Origin: DATDAH01 sp963845425
GTDB lineage: Bacteria > Actinomycetota > Acidimicrobiia > Acidimicrobiales > DATDAH01
Reading direction: 5' to 3'
Assembly (NCBI GenBank): GCA_963845425.1
Contig: CAWJSC010000007.1
Location: 1-64,000 of the forward strand
DNA length: 64,000 bases
The notes beneath the pieces were generated by a model. That model did not search any database. It was not told the DNA's origin and was given only the letters and a program-made list of their open reading frames with translations. The position numbers were made by a program, and so were the translations under genes. Shown here in pieces: positions 17,150-26,605 of the stretch; within the stretch, counting starts at the first letter, position 1; each line of letters starts with the position of its first letter.

Positions 17150-18686
17150 GTGGAAGCGGACCAGGCGATGGCCGTGGAGCTCGAGGGGATCGTCAAGCGG
17201 TTCCCCGGCGTGGTGGCCAACGACGGCGTCGACCTCGCGGTGCGACGCGGCGAGATCCATGCCCTCGTGGGCGAGAACGGGGCGGGCAAGTCCACCCTGA
17301 TGAAGATCCTCTACGGCATGCAGCCGCCCGACGAGGGCACCATGGCGGTGAACGGCGAGCCGGTCGCCTACCGCTCCCCCAAGGACGCCATCGCCGCCGG
17401 CATCGGCATGGTCCACCAGCACTTCATGCTGGCCGACCAGCTCACCGTGCTGGAGAACATCATCCTCGGCGACGAGCCCGCCTCGGTCGGTCGCATCGAC
17501 TTCGGCGAGGCCAAGGAGCGCATCAACGAGCTGTCCGCGTCCTACGGCCTCGACGTCGACGCCGACGAGATGGTCGAGACCCTCGGGGTGGGCGAACGCC
17601 AGCGGGTCGAGATCATCAAGGTGCTCTACCGGGGCGCCCGCATCCTGATCCTCGACGAGCCCACCGCCGTGCTCGTCCCCCAGGAGATCGAGGAGCTGTT
17701 CGACAACCTCCGGGAGCTGAAGGCCCAGGGCGAGACGATCATCTTCATCTCCCACAAGCTGGACGAGGTGCTCTCCATCGCCGACGCCATCACCGTGCTC
17801 CGGGGCGGGCGGACGGTGGCCACGGTGGATCCGACCAAGACGTGACGGCCGGCGAGCTGGCCGAGCTGATGGTCGGCAGCGAGCTGCCCGTGCCCGAGAC
17901 CCGCGAGTCCACCGTGACCGACGAGGTCGAGCTCGAGTTGCAGGACGTCGACGTGCAGCACGACGAGCGCTTCCTCCTCCAGGACGTCGGCTTCCGGGTC
18001 CACCAGCGGCGAGGTGGTCGGCATCGCCGGGGTCGAGGGCAACGGCCAGTCCGAGCTCATCGACGTGATCCTCGGCCTGGAGCCGGTCACGCCGGGGCGC
18101 CATCCGCCTCGGGGGCGAGGACATCGCCGACCTCCGCACCCGCGAACGCCGTGAGGCCGGCATCGGCTACATCCCCGAGGACCGCCACCGGCGGGGGATG
18201 ATCATGAGCTCCCCGCTCTGGGAGAACGCGATGCTCGGCCACCAGACGAAGGCGCCCTTCGCCAAGGGACCCTGGATCGACCGGCGCGGCGCCAAGCGCC
18301 GCACGCAGGAGATCCTGGAGACCTACGACGTACGGGCCCCGGGCGTCGACGTCGCCGGTTACGCCCTGTCCGGCGGCAACCAGCAGAAGCTGATCGTCGG
18401 CCGGGAGCTCACGGCCGGCGCCAGGGTGCTGCTGGCCAACCATCCCGACCCGAGGCGTCGACGTCGGGCGCCCAGGCCGCGGTCTGGGACCACCTGCGCG
18501 ACGCCCGGGGCGCCGGCCTGGCCGTGCTGCTGGTGTCGGCCGACCTCGAGGAGCTGATCGGCCTCTCCGACAGCCTGCTGGTGATGCTGCGGGGCCGCAT
18601 CGTGGCCGAGGCTGGACCCGGCCAAGGTGACCCCCGAGGAACTCGGCTCCTACATGACCGGCGCCCGCAGCGGCGAGGCCGCCTGA
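17150..18686 (+). CDS. nucleoside/simple-sugar ABC transporter ATPase (double domain), frameshifted
   Basis: This is a tandem ABC ATPase of the type paired with BMP lipoproteins. Domain 1 holds GENGAGKST and MVHQHFMLAD, with the weak signature VGERQRVEI and ILILDEPTAVL. Domain 2 holds GVEGNGQSEL, IGYIPEDRHRRGM and the signature LSGGNQQKLI. The GTG at 17150 is preceded by GGGAGG. About five one-base shifts (near 17840, 18003, 18098, 18445 and 18612) break the frame, yet every motif is present and in order, so I take the gene as real and the shifts as sequence errors. The stop overlaps the region just before the first permease. Confidence 0.85.
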
Positions 18687-18687
18687 C

Positions 18688-19802
18688 GTGCAGCGCCTGA
18701 CCATCCCGCTCCTGCGGCTCCTGGCCCCCGTCGCCGCCGTGCTGTTCGCCCTGTTCGTCTCGGGCCTCGTGCTCAAGGCCAGCGGCAGCGACCCGATCGA
18801 GGCGTTCCGCCTGATGTGGGACTTCGGCACCACCGAACAGTCGATCGCCTCGATCATCGACCGGGCCACGCCGCTCTACCTCTCGGGCATCGCCTTCGCC
18901 ATCGCCTTCAAGATGGGGCTGTTCAACATCGGCGTCGAGGGCCAGTTCACCATCGCCGCCCTCATGGCCGCCTTCGTCGGGGCGTCGGTCGACCTGCCGC
19001 CGGTCCTGCACGTGAGCCTGATCCTGCGTCGTGGCCATGCTCACCGGCATGGCCTGGGGGGCCATCCCCGGCGTGCTCAAGGTCACCCGGGGCGTGAGCG
19101 AGGTGATCTCCACGATCATGCTCAACTTCATCGCGGTCTCGCTGGTGAGCTACCTGCTGGCCAACCACTTCCTGGACCGGGCCGACGAGACCCTCAACCT
19201 CCAGACCGAGAAGATCCCCGAGTCAGGCTGGTTCCCGGACATCGCCAAGCTCGGCCCGAACGCCACCGTCGGCGGCTTCGTCCTCGTCGCCGCCGTGGTC
19301 GGCTTGCTGTACTACATCCTGATCTGGCGGACCCGGTTCGGCTTCGACCTGCGGGCCAGCGGCCTGAACCCGCTCGCCGCACGGGCCAGCGGCGTGGCAT
19401 CCAACGCCATGATCGTCAAGGGGATGATGCTCTCCGGCGGCCGTCGCCGGCCTGGTGGGCATGTCGGTCCTGCTCGGCTTCTCCCACAACTACGGTCTCG
19501 ACTTCCCGACCGGCCTCGGGTTCGCCGGCATCACCGTCGCCCTCCTCGGTCGCAACAACCCCCTCGGCATCGCCATCGGCGCCCTGCTGCTCGCCTTCCT
19601 CGACCGCAGCTCCCAGATCCTCGACCTCGAGGGCATCGCCAAGGAGATCGTCGTGATCATGGAGGGCGTCATCGTCCTCTCGGTGGTCATCGCCTACGAG
19701 CTGGTGCAGCGGGTCATCGAGCGCCAGCAGCGCCGGCTCATCGGTGAAGAGCCCCCGCCGCCGGAACCGGCCGCGGTCGAGCCGACGGGGGCCCCGGCAT
19801 GA
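18688..19802 (+). CDS. nucleoside ABC transporter permease 1, two frameshifts
   Basis: This is a BPD_transp_2 family inner-membrane permease. Recognisable blocks are KMGLFNIGVEGQFTIAALMA, the typical N-terminal motif, GVSEVISTIMLNFIA, RASGLNPLAARASG and GITVALLGRNNPLGI. The start is a GTG one base after the ATPase stop, and the TGA overlaps the ATG of the second permease (ATGA). One-base shifts lie near 19027 and 19440. It forms the membrane channel with permease 2. Confidence 0.85.
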
Positions 19803-21026
19803 AGCGCCAAGGGCTGATCCTGGCCGGCGGGTTGTTCCTCCTTCTGGCCGCCGTGCGGTGGATCACCGACAACCCCGACCTCACCTCGAGCGGCACCTTC
19901 GGCACCACGCTGCGCCTCGCGGTGCCCATCGGGCTGGCCGCCCTCGGCGGCCTCTACGCCGAGCGCTCCGGCATCATCAACATCGGCCTCGAGGGGATGA
20001 TGATCCTCGGGACCTGGTTCGGGGCCTGGGGCGCCTGGCAGTACGGGCCCTGGTGGGGCGTGGCCATCGGGATCGCCGGCGGGATCGCCGCCGGGCTGCT
20101 GCACGCCACGGCGACGGTCACCTTCGGCGTGGACCACATCATCTCCGGCGTCGCCATCATCACCCTCGGCCGGCGGCATCGCCCGCTACCTCTCGGTGGA
20201 GGTCTACGAAGGCGTGGCCGGTGGCGGCGCCACCCAGTCCCCCCGCGTCGAGGGCGTGGGCACCCTGGACGTCCCGATCCTCGCCGGTGGCGATCTGTTC
20301 GGCTGGCAGTCGCCCGACGTGCTCGGCTGGATCGAGGACAAGAGCTGGCTGTTCGTGTCGGACCTGGCCGGGCTCCTACGGGCCTTCACCCACAACCTCT
20401 CCTACCTGACCCTGATCGCTCTGCTGCTCGTGCCCTTCACGTGGTGGCTGCTGTGGCGCACCGTCTTCGGCCTCCGCCTGCGCTCCTGTGGCGAGAACCC
20501 GACCGGCGCCGACTCCCTGGGTGTGCCCGTCTACCGCATGCGGTACGCCGCGGTGCTGATCAGCGGGGCCCTGGCCGGGCTGGCCGGGGCCTTCCTGGCC
20601 ATCGAGGCCGCGGGCATCTACCGCCAGGGCCAGACCGGTGGGCGGGGGTTCATCGGCCTGGCCGCCATGATCTTCGGCAACTGGATGCCCTTCGGCGCGG
20701 CCGCCGGGGCCGGCCTCTTCGGCTTCGCCGACGCCCTCCAGCTCCGCGACCGGCCCGCGGTCCACGCCCTCCTGCTGTTCATCGCGCTGGCCCTCGTCGG
20801 TTACGCCGTGTTGCTGTTGACGCAGGGCCGCCGCGGCCGGGCGGTGATGATGGCGGTGTTCGGCGGGCTCATCGGCCTCTGGTACTTCACCACCGACAAG
20901 GTCCAGCCCGAGTTCGTCCAGGCCACGCCGTACGTCGTCACCCTGCTCGTGTTGAGCATCGCCTCCCAGCGCCTCCGGCCCCCTGCCGCCGAGGGCCGGC
21001 CGTGGCGCAAGGGCCAGGTGGAGTGA
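19799..21026 (+). CDS. nucleoside ABC transporter permease 2, one frameshift
   Basis: This is the second BPD_transp_2 permease. It carries YAERSGIINIGLEGMMILG at the N-terminal motif, VDHIISGVAIITLG, RSCGENPTGADSLGV, and GRGFIGLAAMIFGNWMPFG near the C-terminus, with about eight to ten hydrophobic helices. A one-base shift near 20172 separates the two halves. Start and stop both overlap neighbours (ATGA with permease 1, GTGA with cytidine deaminase), showing translational coupling through the operon. Confidence 0.86.
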
Positions 21027-21418
21027 GCAGGGGCGGCATCGACTGGGAGGCGTTGCGTGAGGCGGCGCAGGCGGCGGGCGAACAGGCCTACGCCCCGTAT
21101 TCGGGACTGCGGGTCGGGGCGGCGGCCCTGACCGACGGCGGAACGATCGTCACCGGCTGCAACGTCGAGAACGCCTCCTACGGGCTGACCCTGTGCGCCG
21201 AGTGCGGCCTGGCGTCCGCGCTGGCGGCATCGGGGGGTGGGCGCCTGGTCGCCCTGGCCTGTGTGGCCGCCGACCGGGACGAGCTGCTCATGCCCTGCGG
21301 CCGCTGCCGCCAGGTGCTGTACGAGTTCGGCGGGCGGAACCTGTTGATCGACGCCCCGGACGGGCCACTGCGGTTGGGGGAGCTCCTCCCCCATGCCTTC
21401 GGCCCCGACGATCTCTGA
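21023..21418 (+). CDS. cdd: cytidine deaminase
   Basis: This 131-residue enzyme of the tetrameric class converts cytidine and deoxycytidine to uridine and deoxyuridine. The zinc/catalytic motif CAECGLASAL and the second pair PCGRCRQVLYE supply three cysteine ligands and the proton-shuttling Glu. AYAPYSGLRVGAA and GCNVENASYGLTL are the substrate-binding blocks. The GTG at 21023 overlaps the permease stop. It feeds the next gene, thymidine phosphorylase. Confidence 0.94.
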   Translation: MSRGGIDWEALREAAQAAGEQAYAPYSGLRVGAAALTDGGTIVTGCNVENASYGLTLCAECGLASALAASGGGRLVALACVAADRDELLMPCGRCRQVLYEFGGRNLLIDAPDGPLRLGELLPHAFGPDDL

Positions 21419-21432
21419 GCGAGGAGGACCGA

Positions 21433-22716
21433 GTGAGCACGTACTCGGCCGTCGATGTCATCCGCACCAAGCGGGACGGCGGGCGCCTGTCCGACGATCA
21501 GATCCGCTGGTTCATGGCTGCCTACACCGACGGCACCGTGGCCGACGAGCAGGCGTCGGCTCTGGCGATGGCCATCTTCTGGCGGGGCATGGAGCCCGAA
21601 GAGCTGGCCACCTTCACCCAAGCCATGATCGACTCGGGCGAGCGCCTCGACCTGTCGGCCATCACCCGACCGACGGTGGACAAGCACTCGACCGGTGGGG
21701 TGGGCGACAAGGTGTCCCTGCCCCTCATCCCGCTGGCCGCCGCGTGCGGGCTGGCCGTGCCCCAGCTCTCCGGGCGGGGCCTGGGCCACACCGGCGGGAC
21801 GCTGGACAAGATGGAGTCGATCCCGGGCTGGCGGGCCCAGCTCGGCAACGAGGAGTTCCTGGCCGTGCTCGAGGCCGAGGGCGGGGTCATCTGCGCCGCC
21901 GGCCCCGGCCTCGCCCCCGCCGACCGCCGCCTCTACGCCCTGCGGGACACCACGGGCACGGTGGAGTCGATCCCGCTGATCGCCTCGTCGATCATGTCCA
22001 AGAAGATCGCCGAGGGCACCGACGCCCTGGTGCTCGACGTCAAGTTCGGCTCCGGCGCCTTCCTGCCCGATCCTGAACGGGGCCGTGAGCTGGCCCGGAC
22101 CATGGTCGGCCTCGGCGCCGCCCACGGCATGCGAACCACGGCGCTGCTGACCGCCATGGAGCAGCCGCTGGGCCGCAGCGCGGGCAACGCCGTCGAGGTG
22201 GAGGAGTCGGTCGAGGTACTGGCCGGCGGTGGCCCCGAAGACCTGGTCGAGGTCACCCTGGCCCTGGCCCGGGAGATGGTGGCCCTGGCCGGTCTCGACG
22301 TCGATCCCGCCGACGCGCTGGCCGACGGCCGGGCGATGGACCGCTGGCGGTCCATCGTGGCCGCCCAGGGCGGCGACCCCGACGCCCCCCTGCCGGTGGC
22401 CGCCGAGAACGACATGGTCACCGCGAGGTCCGACGGCGTCGTGCAGCACCTCGACGCCATGGCGGTGGGCGTGGCCGCCTGGCGCCTCGGTGCCGGCCGG
22501 GCCCGCAAGGAGGACGGCGTGAGCGCCACCGCCGGGGTCATCTGCCACGCCAAGGTGGGCGACGCCGTGCGGGCCGGGGACCCTCTGCTCGAGCTTCGGA
22601 CCGACGACCCGTCCCGCTTCGCCGCCGCCCACGAGGCCCTCGCCGACGCCTGGACGATCGGGCCCGACGCGGCCGAGCCCCCACCTCTGATCCTCGACCG
22701 CATCACCCCCGACTGA
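21433..22716 (+). CDS. deoA: thymidine phosphorylase
   Basis: This 427-residue pyrimidine-nucleoside phosphorylase cleaves thymidine or deoxyuridine with phosphate to free base and deoxyribose 1-phosphate. The family signature is seen as SGRGLGHTGGTLDKMESIPG, the phosphate loop as DKHSTGGVGDKVSLPL, and LDVKFGSGAF follows. The GTG at 21433 is preceded by GAGGAGG. It is the last gene of the transporter operon; deoxyribose phosphate from this step can enter the phosphosugar mutase and deoC steps near 39-45 kb. Confidence 0.94.
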   Translation: MSTYSAVDVIRTKRDGGRLSDDQIRWFMAAYTDGTVADEQASALAMAIFWRGMEPEELATFTQAMIDSGERLDLSAITRPTVDKHSTGGVGDKVSLPLIPLAAACGLAVPQLSGRGLGHTGGTLDKMESIPGWRAQLGNEEFLAVLEAEGGVICAAGPGLAPADRRLYALRDTTGTVESIPLIASSIMSKKIAEGTDALVLDVKFGSGAFLPDPERGRELARTMVGLGAAHGMRTTALLTAMEQPLGRSAGNAVEVEESVEVLAGGGPEDLVEVTLALAREMVALAGLDVDPADALADGRAMDRWRSIVAAQGGDPDAPLPVAAENDMVTARSDGVVQHLDAMAVGVAAWRLGAGRARKEDGVSATAGVICHAKVGDAVRAGDPLLELRTDDPSRFAAAHEALADAWTIGPDAAEPPPLILDRITPD

Positions 22717-22745
22717 CCTCTTGGGCTGGTCGCTGAGCCAGTCGG

Positions 22746-23435
22746 CTAACCCTTCGCCAGCTGCGCCCGAACGGCCGGGCGGAACGGGCTCCACAGGAAC
22801 CAGCGGCCGAAGCCCCTGACCAGGGCGGGCGGGCCGAGGAGCTCGATCGACCCGTCCTCGGTCGCCTGGCGCAGGGTGGTGAGCCCGCTGAAGACCCGGG
22901 CCATCGAGACCGCGTCGGTGCGCACCACCAGGTCGCTGTCGAAGCCCGGGTGCTGGGCACACACCGATGCTTGGCCGCGGTCGACCACGATCCAGATCTG
23001 GATCCGGGGCGCCTGGTAGGCGAACTCGATCACGACACGGCGATCCGGTAGGCGCTCTTCGTCCATCCGGAGGTGCATCCACCAGGTGAGCGCCCGGGGA
23101 TCCACCTCCTCGGGCTCGGGCTCGGCCAGCTTCCAGCGCACGGCCCACTCGCCCAGGGCCATGACCACGCCCCCGAGGTCCTCCCCCGCCTGCGTGAGGT
23201 GGTACTCGCGACCCCGGCCACTGGCCGCCGGTCGCCGCTCGACCACCTCCTTGCGCTCGAGGTGGCGCAACCGCTGTACCAACAGGCTGCGGGAGATCCC
23301 TGGCAGCCCACGCTCGATGTCGTTGAACCGGGTGCTGCCGAGAACCATCTCCCGCAGGATGAGCGGGGTCCACCGGTCAGCGAGCACCTCGCTGCCCAGG
23401 GCAACCGGGCAGTACTGGCCGTAGTCGCGCACCAC
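22746..23435 (-). CDS. HxlR family regulator with C-terminal sterol-carrier-like domain
   Basis: This 229-residue regulator has an N-terminal HxlR winged helix starting with YGQYCPVALGSEVLADRWT, the conserved Cys-containing segment, followed by FNDIERGLPGISRSLLVQRL and the wing (GREYHLTQAGEDL). Residues ~115-229 look like an SCP2-type lipid-binding fold. Two adjacent GTG codons (23435, 23432) are possible starts. It is transcribed away from an acyl-CoA dehydrogenase 57 bases apart, which is its most likely target. The ligand is unknown. Confidence 0.85.
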   Translation of the reverse strand: MVRDYGQYCPVALGSEVLADRWTPLILREMVLGSTRFNDIERGLPGISRSLLVQRLRHLERKEVVERRPAASGRGREYHLTQAGEDLGGVVMALGEWAVRWKLAEPEPEEVDPRALTWWMHLRMDEERLPDRRVVIEFAYQAPRIQIWIVVDRGQASVCAQHPGFDSDLVVRTDAVSMARVFSGLTTLRQATEDGSIELLGPPALVRGFGRWFLWSPFRPAVRAQLAKG

Positions 23436-23492
23436 TCCAAGGTACAGATTCAGCACTGGTTGCGTCGGACTCGGGTCCTCACACTGCGGTAC

Positions 23493-24650
23493 ATGAGCAC
23501 CATCACACGAGAGACCGACACCGAACGAGAGCAGGAGGTCGTCGCCTGGGCCTCGGACCTCGGCCGACAGATCGGCGAGCACGCCGAACGCCACGACCGT
23601 GACGGGACCTTTGTCGTCGAGGCCTACCGGCTGCTGGCCGACAGCGGCTACCTCGCGCTGGCCGTGCCCGAGGAGCTCGGGGGACGCGGCGCCACGGTGC
23701 GCCAGGTGGCGATGGCCCAGCGCGAGCTGGCCCGCCATTGCGGCTCCACCGCCTTGGCGTCGGTCATGCACCACCACGTCGTGCTGTTCACGGCGTGGCG
23801 CCACCGACGGGACCTCCCGGGCGCCGAGGCCACGCTCCGCCGTGTCGCCGACGAGGGCATCGTGCTGGTGTCCACCGGTGGCGGCGACCTGACCGACCCT
23901 CGGGGCACGGCGACCCGGGTCGACGGGGGGTTCCTCGTCAACGGGCGCAAGCCCTTCGCCAGCCAGGCCCCGGTCGGCGCGGCCCTGTCCACGATGTTCA
24001 CCTACGACGACCCGGAAGACGGTCGCATCGTGCTGAACATGGCCATCCCCACGGCCAGCGAGGGCGTGACGGTCCTCGACACGTGGGACGCCCTCGGGAT
24101 GCGCGGGACGGGGAGCCACGACATCGAGCTGCACGACGTCTTCGTCGCCGACCAGCAGGTGCTGGCCCGGCGTCCGCACGGCCGGATCGACGGTCCCCTG
24201 CAGGTGATCCTGAGCATCGCCATGCCGCCCATCGCCGCGGTCTACCTGGGGATCGCCGAGGCGGCCCGGGATCATGCCGTGGGGCTCGTCACGGGCACCC
24301 CCCGGGCCGAGGAGACGCTGCGTCAGCGCCAGATCGGGCTGATGGACACCCGTCTCCGGGTGGCGGCCTGGGCCCTCGACGGAGCCCTGGCCACGGTCGG
24401 CGACGACCCCACGCCCTCGATGGACACGGTCGTGGAGGTGATGGCCGCCAAGCGGGAGATCACCCTGGCCGCCGTGGAGGTCTGCCAGCTCGCCCTCGAG
24501 GTGGCCGGCGGTGCCACCTACTCCCGGACCCACCCCATCGAGCGGTACCTCCGCGACGTGCAGGCCGCCCGCTTCCACCCCCTCGACCCGGAGGCGACGC
24601 TCGTCCACGCCGGGAAGGCCGCCCTCGGCCTCCCCGCCGACGAGCGCTGA
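23493..24650 (+). CDS. acyl-CoA dehydrogenase family protein
   Basis: This 385-residue flavoprotein has the acyl-CoA dehydrogenase fold: N-terminal helices with LAVPEELGGRGATVRQVAMA, a middle beta domain (VDGGFLVNGRKPFASQAPVG, TWDALGMRGTGSHDIELHDV) and C-terminal helices ending with EVAGGATYSRTHPIERYLRD. The middle-domain pattern and the lack of an obvious catalytic Glu block resemble the subgroup that also contains flavin-dependent monooxygenases, so dehydrogenation of an acyl-CoA is not certain. The ATG at 23493 lies in the divergent promoter shared with the HxlR regulator. Confidence 0.85.
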   Translation: MSTITRETDTEREQEVVAWASDLGRQIGEHAERHDRDGTFVVEAYRLLADSGYLALAVPEELGGRGATVRQVAMAQRELARHCGSTALASVMHHHVVLFTAWRHRRDLPGAEATLRRVADEGIVLVSTGGGDLTDPRGTATRVDGGFLVNGRKPFASQAPVGAALSTMFTYDDPEDGRIVLNMAIPTASEGVTVLDTWDALGMRGTGSHDIELHDVFVADQQVLARRPHGRIDGPLQVILSIAMPPIAAVYLGIAEAARDHAVGLVTGTPRAEETLRQRQIGLMDTRLRVAAWALDGALATVGDDPTPSMDTVVEVMAAKREITLAAVEVCQLALEVAGGATYSRTHPIERYLRDVQAARFHPLDPEATLVHAGKAALGLPADER

Positions 24651-24723
24651 GCCCCCAATCCCCTGTCGGCTCCAAGGAAGGGACGCTGAAATCGTCGCCT
24701 CGGCACCGGGCTACGTTGGCCTG

Positions 24724-25564
24724 GTGCTGAGCGCCGAGCAGCGGGCCGACTACGAGCGGGACGGGTTCCTGGTGCTCCGGGACTTCGTGTCCGAGGCGGC
24801 GTGCGCCGAGCTGAAGCGGCGGGCCGAGGCCCTGGTCGACGACTTCGAGCCCGACGAGGGCGTGAGGTCGATCTTCACCACCAACGAGCAGACCCGTCAC
24901 AGCGACGAGTACTTCCTCACCTCCGGGGACAAGACCCGGTTCTTCTTCGAGGAGGAGGCGTTCGCGGCCGATGGCGAGCTGCGCCAGGCCAAGGCGCTGT
25001 CGATCAACAAGCTGGGCCACGCCATGCACGACCTGGACCCGGTCTTCGAGCGTTTCAGCCACACCTCGGCGCTGGCCGAACTGTGCGCCGACCTGGGCTA
25101 CGAGGACCCGGCGATCCTGCAGTCGATGTACATCTTCAAGCAGCCCCGGATCGGCGGCGAGGTCACCAGCCACACCGACCAGACCTTCCTCTGGACCGAG
25201 CCCCGGTCCGTCACCGGCTTCTGGTTCGCCATCGAGGAGGCCACGCGGGAGAACGGCTGCCTGTGGGCCCTGCCCTGGCGGCCAGAGCATCCCGGTGAAG
25301 TCACGCTTCCGACGCGACGGCCAGGGCGGGACGGTGATGGAGGTCCTCGACGACTCGCCATACCCGGAAGAGGGCCTCGTGCCCCTGGAGGTCCCGGCGG
25401 GCACCCTCGTCGTGCTCAACGGCACCCTCCCCCACCGCTCCGGACCCAACCGCTCGGACCGGTCACGCCACGCCTACACCCTGCACGTCATCGAGCGGGG
25501 TGCCGCCTACCCCGAGGACAACTGGCTCCAGCGTCCCGGGCTGCCCCTCCGCCCCGTCGCCTGA
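24724..25564 (+). CDS. phytanoyl-CoA dioxygenase family protein, one frameshift
   Basis: This Fe(II)/2-oxoglutarate-dependent oxygenase is of the PhyH type. The N-terminus LSAEQRADYERDGFLVLRDF is typical; the iron ligands are H and D in TSHTDQTFLW and the distal H in GTLPHRSGPNRSD, followed by the 2-oxoglutarate Arg in SRHAYTLH. A one-base shift near 25277 separates ENGCLWALP from the rest. Family members hydroxylate acyl-CoAs or small molecules, and the substrate cannot be read from sequence. Confidence 0.84.
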
Positions 25565-25568
25565 GAGC

Positions 25569-26483
25569 TCACGGAGCGAAGCAGTCGTCGAGGAAGTCCT
25601 CGACGTGGGGGGTCATGAGGGTGTCGCCCACCGATCCGAGGTAGTGGTTCACGTCGCCGTGGGAGTAGCCCGGGGTCGGGACCACCGTCACCGGGACACC
25701 GGCGTCCCGGAAGGCCTGGGCGTATTCGACCTGGCTGAGCTGACGGGCCAGGACGCCCCGGCGGATGACCAACTGCGGGGCATCGGTGGCATCGACGTGG
25801 TTGATGGGTGAGGCGTCCCGCCAGACCGCGGGGTCGTTGCCGAAGGCGTTCCGGTAGAGCAGGGCGGCCCGGCCCCCGCCCCGGATGCGGGCGGCGACGT
25901 CGTAGCCCTCGGTGTCGAGGGAGACCACCCCACACACCGCGTCACGGACGGCCCGGCGCAGGTAGTCCTCGTCCACGCCGACCGAGCTGACGATCTGGGC
26001 GCCGGCAGAGTGGCCGATGAGGGCGATGCGGGACGGGTCGCCGCCGTAGCCGTCGATGTGGTCGTACACCCAGGTGACGGCCCGACCGACGTCCCGGTTG
26101 TGGGTCGGGTAACGGATCCGGCGGGCGGCCGGGACCTCCGGGTCGCTCAGGCGGTAGTTGACGCTGACCAGGGTCCAGCCGTTCTGGCGGGCCCAGCGGC
26201 GCTTGGCCTCGAGTCGGGCCTTGTCCCCGGCTCGCCAGCCACCGCCGTGCACCCACACCACGACCGGGTTGGCCCCGCAGGCGTCGCCCGGCGCGGGGTA
26301 CACGTCCAGGCGTTGCAGGCGGGCCGGGCCGTAGGCCACGTCGCGGGTGACGGCGCCGATCGGGTCACAGGGCGCGGGGCTCTCGGCCGTCGCCTGGGCC
26401 TCGCCCGGCAGCGCGGTGACACAGGAGGCAGCCAGGAGTGCGGCCGTCACGGCCACGACGCTGAGCAGGACACGGGTCTTCAT
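25569..26483 (-). CDS. secreted alpha/beta hydrolase (esterase-like) lipoprotein
   Basis: This 304-residue protein has a signal peptide with a lipobox-like LLAASC and an alpha/beta hydrolase domain of the hormone-sensitive-lipase/carboxylesterase group: WVHGGGWRAGDK is the oxyanion HGGG block and LIGHSAGAQ the nucleophile Ser. The His of the triad is probably in GYSHGDVNHYL. The ATG at 26483 was chosen because it starts the signal peptide; the frame is open to 26603. The substrate is probably a small ester. Confidence 0.82.
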   Translation of the reverse strand: MKTRVLLSVVAVTAALLAASCVTALPGEAQATAESPAPCDPIGAVTRDVAYGPARLQRLDVYPAPGDACGANPVVVWVHGGGWRAGDKARLEAKRRWARQNGWTLVSVNYRLSDPEVPAARRIRYPTHNRDVGRAVTWVYDHIDGYGGDPSRIALIGHSAGAQIVSSVGVDEDYLRRAVRDAVCGVVSLDTEGYDVAARIRGGGRAALLYRNAFGNDPAVWRDASPINHVDATDAPQLVIRRGVLARQLSQVEYAQAFRDAGVPVTVVPTPGYSHGDVNHYLGSVGDTLMTPHVEDFLDDCFAP

Positions 26484-26605
26484 GTCCCCACAGTCGACCA
26501 CAGCCATGAGACCAGCGTGAAGGCGCCTGAGAATCCGATGAGAACCGCTGCGGGGCGTGACCGACGCCGCAGGCCGAGCGGGTCCGGCGTCGTTACCATC
26601 CACCC

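Larger units (their letters stand above)
15327..17234 (+). repeat. tandem duplication, two 954 bp units
   Basis: Unit 1 (15327-16280) and unit 2 (16281-17234) are near-identical. Each runs from inside the BMP lipoprotein, through the terminator hairpin, to codon 29 of the ATPase gene. The heptamer TCGCGGT stands at all three borders (15327, 16281, 17235), which fits a duplication seeded by microhomology. The units differ by scattered, mostly silent substitutions, so they are not simply an assembly echo of one sequence. Confidence 0.85.

Noticed and set aside
17150..20200. Transporter genes as decayed pseudogenes
   Set aside because: All catalytic and membrane motifs remain, start/stop overlaps are kept, and shifts are single bases like those in essential genes nearby. 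Sequence error is the simpler reading.
26548..26572. CTGCGG...CCGCAG inverted repeat upstream of adenosine deaminase
   Set aside because: Six-base GC-only arms are expected by chance in this composition, and nothing links it to a regulator.
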